Origin: Paludibacteraceae bacterium
GTDB taxonomy: Bacteria > Bacteroidota > Bacteroidia > Bacteroidales > Paludibacteraceae
Assembly (NCBI GenBank): GCA_904502115.1
Contig: CAJGDW010000014.1
Location: 1-21,870, forward strand
Length of the DNA stretch: 21,870 nucleotides
Direction: 5' to 3'
Shown: positions 20,296 to 21,870 of the stretch, piece after piece
Layout: each line of letters opens with the position of its first letter
Numbering within the stretch: position 1 is the first letter of the stretch
Notes under the pieces: generated by a model
What the model was told of the DNA's origin: nothing
Seen by the model: the letters and a program-made list of their open reading frames with translations, nothing else
Database searches by the model: none
Program-made: the position numbers and the translations under genes

Positions 20296-20814
20296 TTATT
20301 GAGCAGCCTGTATAGCAGCTACTTTTGCCTTTGCAGCCATAATTTTGGCTTTAGATGCATCATCTACACCAGCAATGATTTTATTCATTACTTTTTCTAG
20401 GTCGTTGTATTCTTCTTCAGCACCTTCGGCAATTTCTACCATAGCATCCACTTCGCCTGATTTTGCTTTTGCTAGCAATTCAAGGTATTTTTCTGCCACT
20501 TCTTCAAAATCGGCAATTTTGCCTTCGTACATGCTGGTTAATTCTTTTTCTAAATCTTTTTCTAGTTTTTCTTTGTCAGCTTTTCCAAGAAGTTCTTTCG
20601 CTTCGACAACATTAGTTAAATAACCCATATCGTTCGCAGCTACTTGCATTTGAGTAACTGTTAAACTCAAGTCTTTTGCTAAGTCAAACACTTCAGACTT
20701 ATCTTCTGCTTTAATTGCGTCATTCAAATCTGCAACCATCGATTCTGTATCAGAAGAACATGCAGCAAACATTGCACTCGCAAAGATTGCCATATAAATG
20801 TATATTTTTTTCAT
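20296..20814 (-). CDS. Small acidic lipoprotein, paralogue A
   Basis: This 172-aa protein has a signal peptide of type II (MKKIYIYMAIFASAMFAAC), with the lipidated Cys at 19, followed by SSDTES. The mature part is almost wholly charged alpha-helix, rich in Lys, Glu and Asp (KADKEKLEKDLEKELTSMYE), with no recognised domain. It resembles the next gene upstream and the partial one at the window end: lipobox, then a D-x-x-x-A-x-x-x-x-D helix near the start. It probably sits in the outer membrane, exposed on either side; function is unknown. It follows its neighbour by 55 bp without its own consensus promoter, so the two are likely one operon. Confidence 0.75.
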   Translation of the reverse strand: MKKIYIYMAIFASAMFAACSSDTESMVADLNDAIKAEDKSEVFDLAKDLSLTVTQMQVAANDMGYLTNVVEAKELLGKADKEKLEKDLEKELTSMYEGKIADFEEVAEKYLELLAKAKSGEVDAMVEIAEGAEEEYNDLEKVMNKIIAGVDDASKAKIMAAKAKVAAIQAAQ

Positions 20815-20869
20815 GGTTTTCTATATGTTAAGTTATTAATCTACTATTTGTTTTCTTAATTATTAATTG

Positions 20870-21427
20870 TTAGAGACCAGCTTTTTTAATTGCTTCGTTC
20901 AAAGCAGACCCGAAGAAATACTTCTCTACCAAATCTTTCACGGTATTTGCTTGATTGATGATTTCTTTTACTTCTGCATTCAAGTAACTCTTAGCATTAG
21001 CAAGTCTATTTTTTAAATATTTTACTTCGTCATCTAACTTAACAAGTTCTTCAAGTTTGTCGTCGTTTTTGGGATCTTTTGAACATTCAACTAATGCTTC
21101 TGCATAGTCTTTTACTGCATCTAAATAAGCTTCTGCAACTGATTTGTACTCATCGCTCATTTCTTCTTTGATGTAATCGTTGATCTCTTGTTTTTGTTCA
21201 AGTGTCAAAAGATCCATCGATTCATTCAATGCTTCATTAATGCCCAATACTTGTTGTTCTGTCATTAACAAATCATAATCAAAAGTTACTTCTGCTATAG
21301 CATCTTTGTCTTTGCTATCTACTGCATCTTTCATATCTTCTACGGCTTTTGCGTAAGGATTTGAAGAGCATGCAACGCACATTACTGAAAGTGCAATTGC
21401 TGATACTAAAAATTTTACTGTTTTCAT
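20870..21427 (-). CDS. Small acidic lipoprotein, paralogue B
   Basis: This 185-aa protein begins with a type II signal peptide (MKTVKFLVSAIALSVMCVAC), with Cys20 the predicted lipid site, then SSNPYA. The rest is helical and acidic (EQKQEINDYIKEEMSDEYKS, VKDYAEALVECSKDPKNDD). No known domain is seen. Resemblance to the 172-aa gene and the partial gene at the end suggests tandem duplication. It is preceded by an exact consensus promoter (21479-21509) with a leader of about 45 nt, in which a LacI-type operator-like site (21461-21474) overlaps the predicted start of transcription. Confidence 0.75.
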   Translation of the reverse strand: MKTVKFLVSAIALSVMCVACSSNPYAKAVEDMKDAVDSKDKDAIAEVTFDYDLLMTEQQVLGINEALNESMDLLTLEQKQEINDYIKEEMSDEYKSVAEAYLDAVKDYAEALVECSKDPKNDDKLEELVKLDDEVKYLKNRLANAKSYLNAEVKEIINQANTVKDLVEKYFFGSALNEAIKKAGL

Positions 21428-21460
21428 AATTACTTTTATTATTGTTAAAAAATACGATTT

Positions 21461-21474
21461 TTAAAACGTTTGCA
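21461..21474. promoter_or_regulatory. LacI-type operator-like site at the lipoprotein promoter
   Basis: TTAAAACGTTTGCA reads TGCAAACGTTTTAA on the - strand. It shares GCAAACGTTT with the site at 146-159. It overlaps the predicted transcription start of the lipoprotein operon, a typical repressor position. Confidence 0.35.
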
Positions 21475-21478
21475 TCTA

Positions 21479-21509
21479 CAAAATTAAACACTTTTTAGAA
21501 TTTTGCAAA
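21479..21509 (-). promoter_or_regulatory. Promoter of the lipoprotein pair
   Basis: On the - strand TTTG (21509-21506), a 19-bp spacer and TAATTTTG (21486-21479) match the Bacteroidota consensus exactly. Confidence 0.65.
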
Positions 21510-21581
21510 GAAATTACTATTTTTTTTAAAAAAATGACATCGAATGCTTCTCTGCCATTTCATATAGTTAGAAATTAGTGC

Positions 21582-21613
21582 ATAAAAAAAGAGGATCCGT
21601 ATGGACCCTCTTT
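21582..21613 (-). terminator. Terminator of the partial lipoprotein gene
   Basis: AAAGAGG (21588-21594) pairs with CCTCTTT (21607-21613), extended inside by TCC/GGA across one mismatch with a GTAT loop. On the - strand a T run follows. Confidence 0.75.
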
Positions 21614-21630
21614 GTAAAATTTAGTTGCTA

Positions 21631-21870
21631 TTATTTCTTTGCTTCGAGCTCCATTGCAGCCTTAAAGACTTTTTCCAAATCAAGACAGTCACAACCTTTC
21701 ATCATAATTTCTTGAAGTTCTTTTTCTTGCTCTTCTGAAATAGCTTTTTCATCTTCTGCTTGTAACTCAGTTAATTCAATAGCAATTTCGGTTGCTTTTT
21801 CGCCTTCACCAGCTTCGCAAGCAGCTTTTAGGTCTGCAATTTTTGAATCTACACCACCACATGCAGCAAA
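21631..21870 (-). CDS. Small acidic lipoprotein, paralogue C (partial, 5' end outside window)
   Basis: 79 codons are visible before the TAA at 21631. The first visible residues are FAACGGVDSKIADLKAACE, so the window cuts the gene just inside its signal peptide, and FAAC is the probable lipobox. The mature part is acidic and helical (ELTELQAEDEKAISEEQEKE) and contains CDCLD near the end. It resembles the two complete lipoproteins downstream in its start and composition, but is shorter (about 75 mature residues). It has its own terminator, so it is a separate transcription unit. Confidence 0.7.
   Translation of the reverse strand, partial: FAACGGVDSKIADLKAACEAGEGEKATEIAIELTELQAEDEKAISEEQEKELQEIMMKGCDCLDLEKVFKAAMELEAKK

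Noticed and set aside
14154..21870. tRNA, rRNA or IS-element genes in the accessory half
   Set aside because: I looked for cloverleaf-like arms, transposase motifs and terminal inverted repeats with target duplications and saw none that hold up.

Overview
The window looks like a chromosomal segment of a Bacteroidota (Bacteroidales-like) bacterium. Evidence: most recognisable promoters have the Bacteroidota form (TTTG, 19-20 bp, TAnnTTTG). The gene set includes families typical of that phylum: DUF4301, the glycogen triad GH57 / GT4 / debranching enzyme, and AAA+DUF4143 ATPases. Leaders before start codons are A/T-rich rather than strong Shine-Dalgarno sites. Genus cannot be fixed from the sequence alone.

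Region 1 (1-13743) is an ordinary core region. After a regulatory stretch (1-568) with two promoter+terminator units that may make very short RNAs, greA and a HIT-family hydrolase form a + strand pair ending in a terminator. On the - strand lie asnS (own promoter) and a run of DUF4301, GH57 amylase, GT4 glycosyltransferase and glycogen debranching enzyme. The last three look like a storage-glucan (glycogen) unit, with prmC upstream. On the + strand, ribD, a cardiolipin synthase and aroK form a tight operon (adjacent or overlapping stop/start codons). Intergenic spaces here carry unusual repeats: 7-bp and 8-bp tandem repeats, a 64-bp dispersed inverted repeat (63/64 identical), and a family of hairpin-forming repeats.

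Region 2 (about 13744-21870) is more A/T-rich, almost all on the - strand, and accessory in character. It holds a degraded kinase-like fragment and an AAA+DUF4143 ATPase bracketed by two identical 28-bp terminator hairpins, with a 33-bp-period repeat at its promoter. Next come a 124-aa acidic protein with an overlapping 32-aa small ORF, and a compact di-zinc peptidase paired with a six-helix voltage-sensor channel that lacks the usual TVGYGD filter. Further on are a lysine-tailed protein with a duplicated domain, a 34-aa small ORF, a 190-aa putative HTH regulator, and three related small lipoproteins (one cut by the window end).

The most interesting signals are: (a) two promoters sharing a GGACT direct-repeat element at exactly the same 38-bp distance from the -7 box, one in front of the putative regulator and one in front of the 34-aa/161-aa genes; (b) the channel-peptidase pair; and (c) the periodic operator-like repeats and duplicated terminator around the ATPase. 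All functional links in region 2 are inference from position and motifs.
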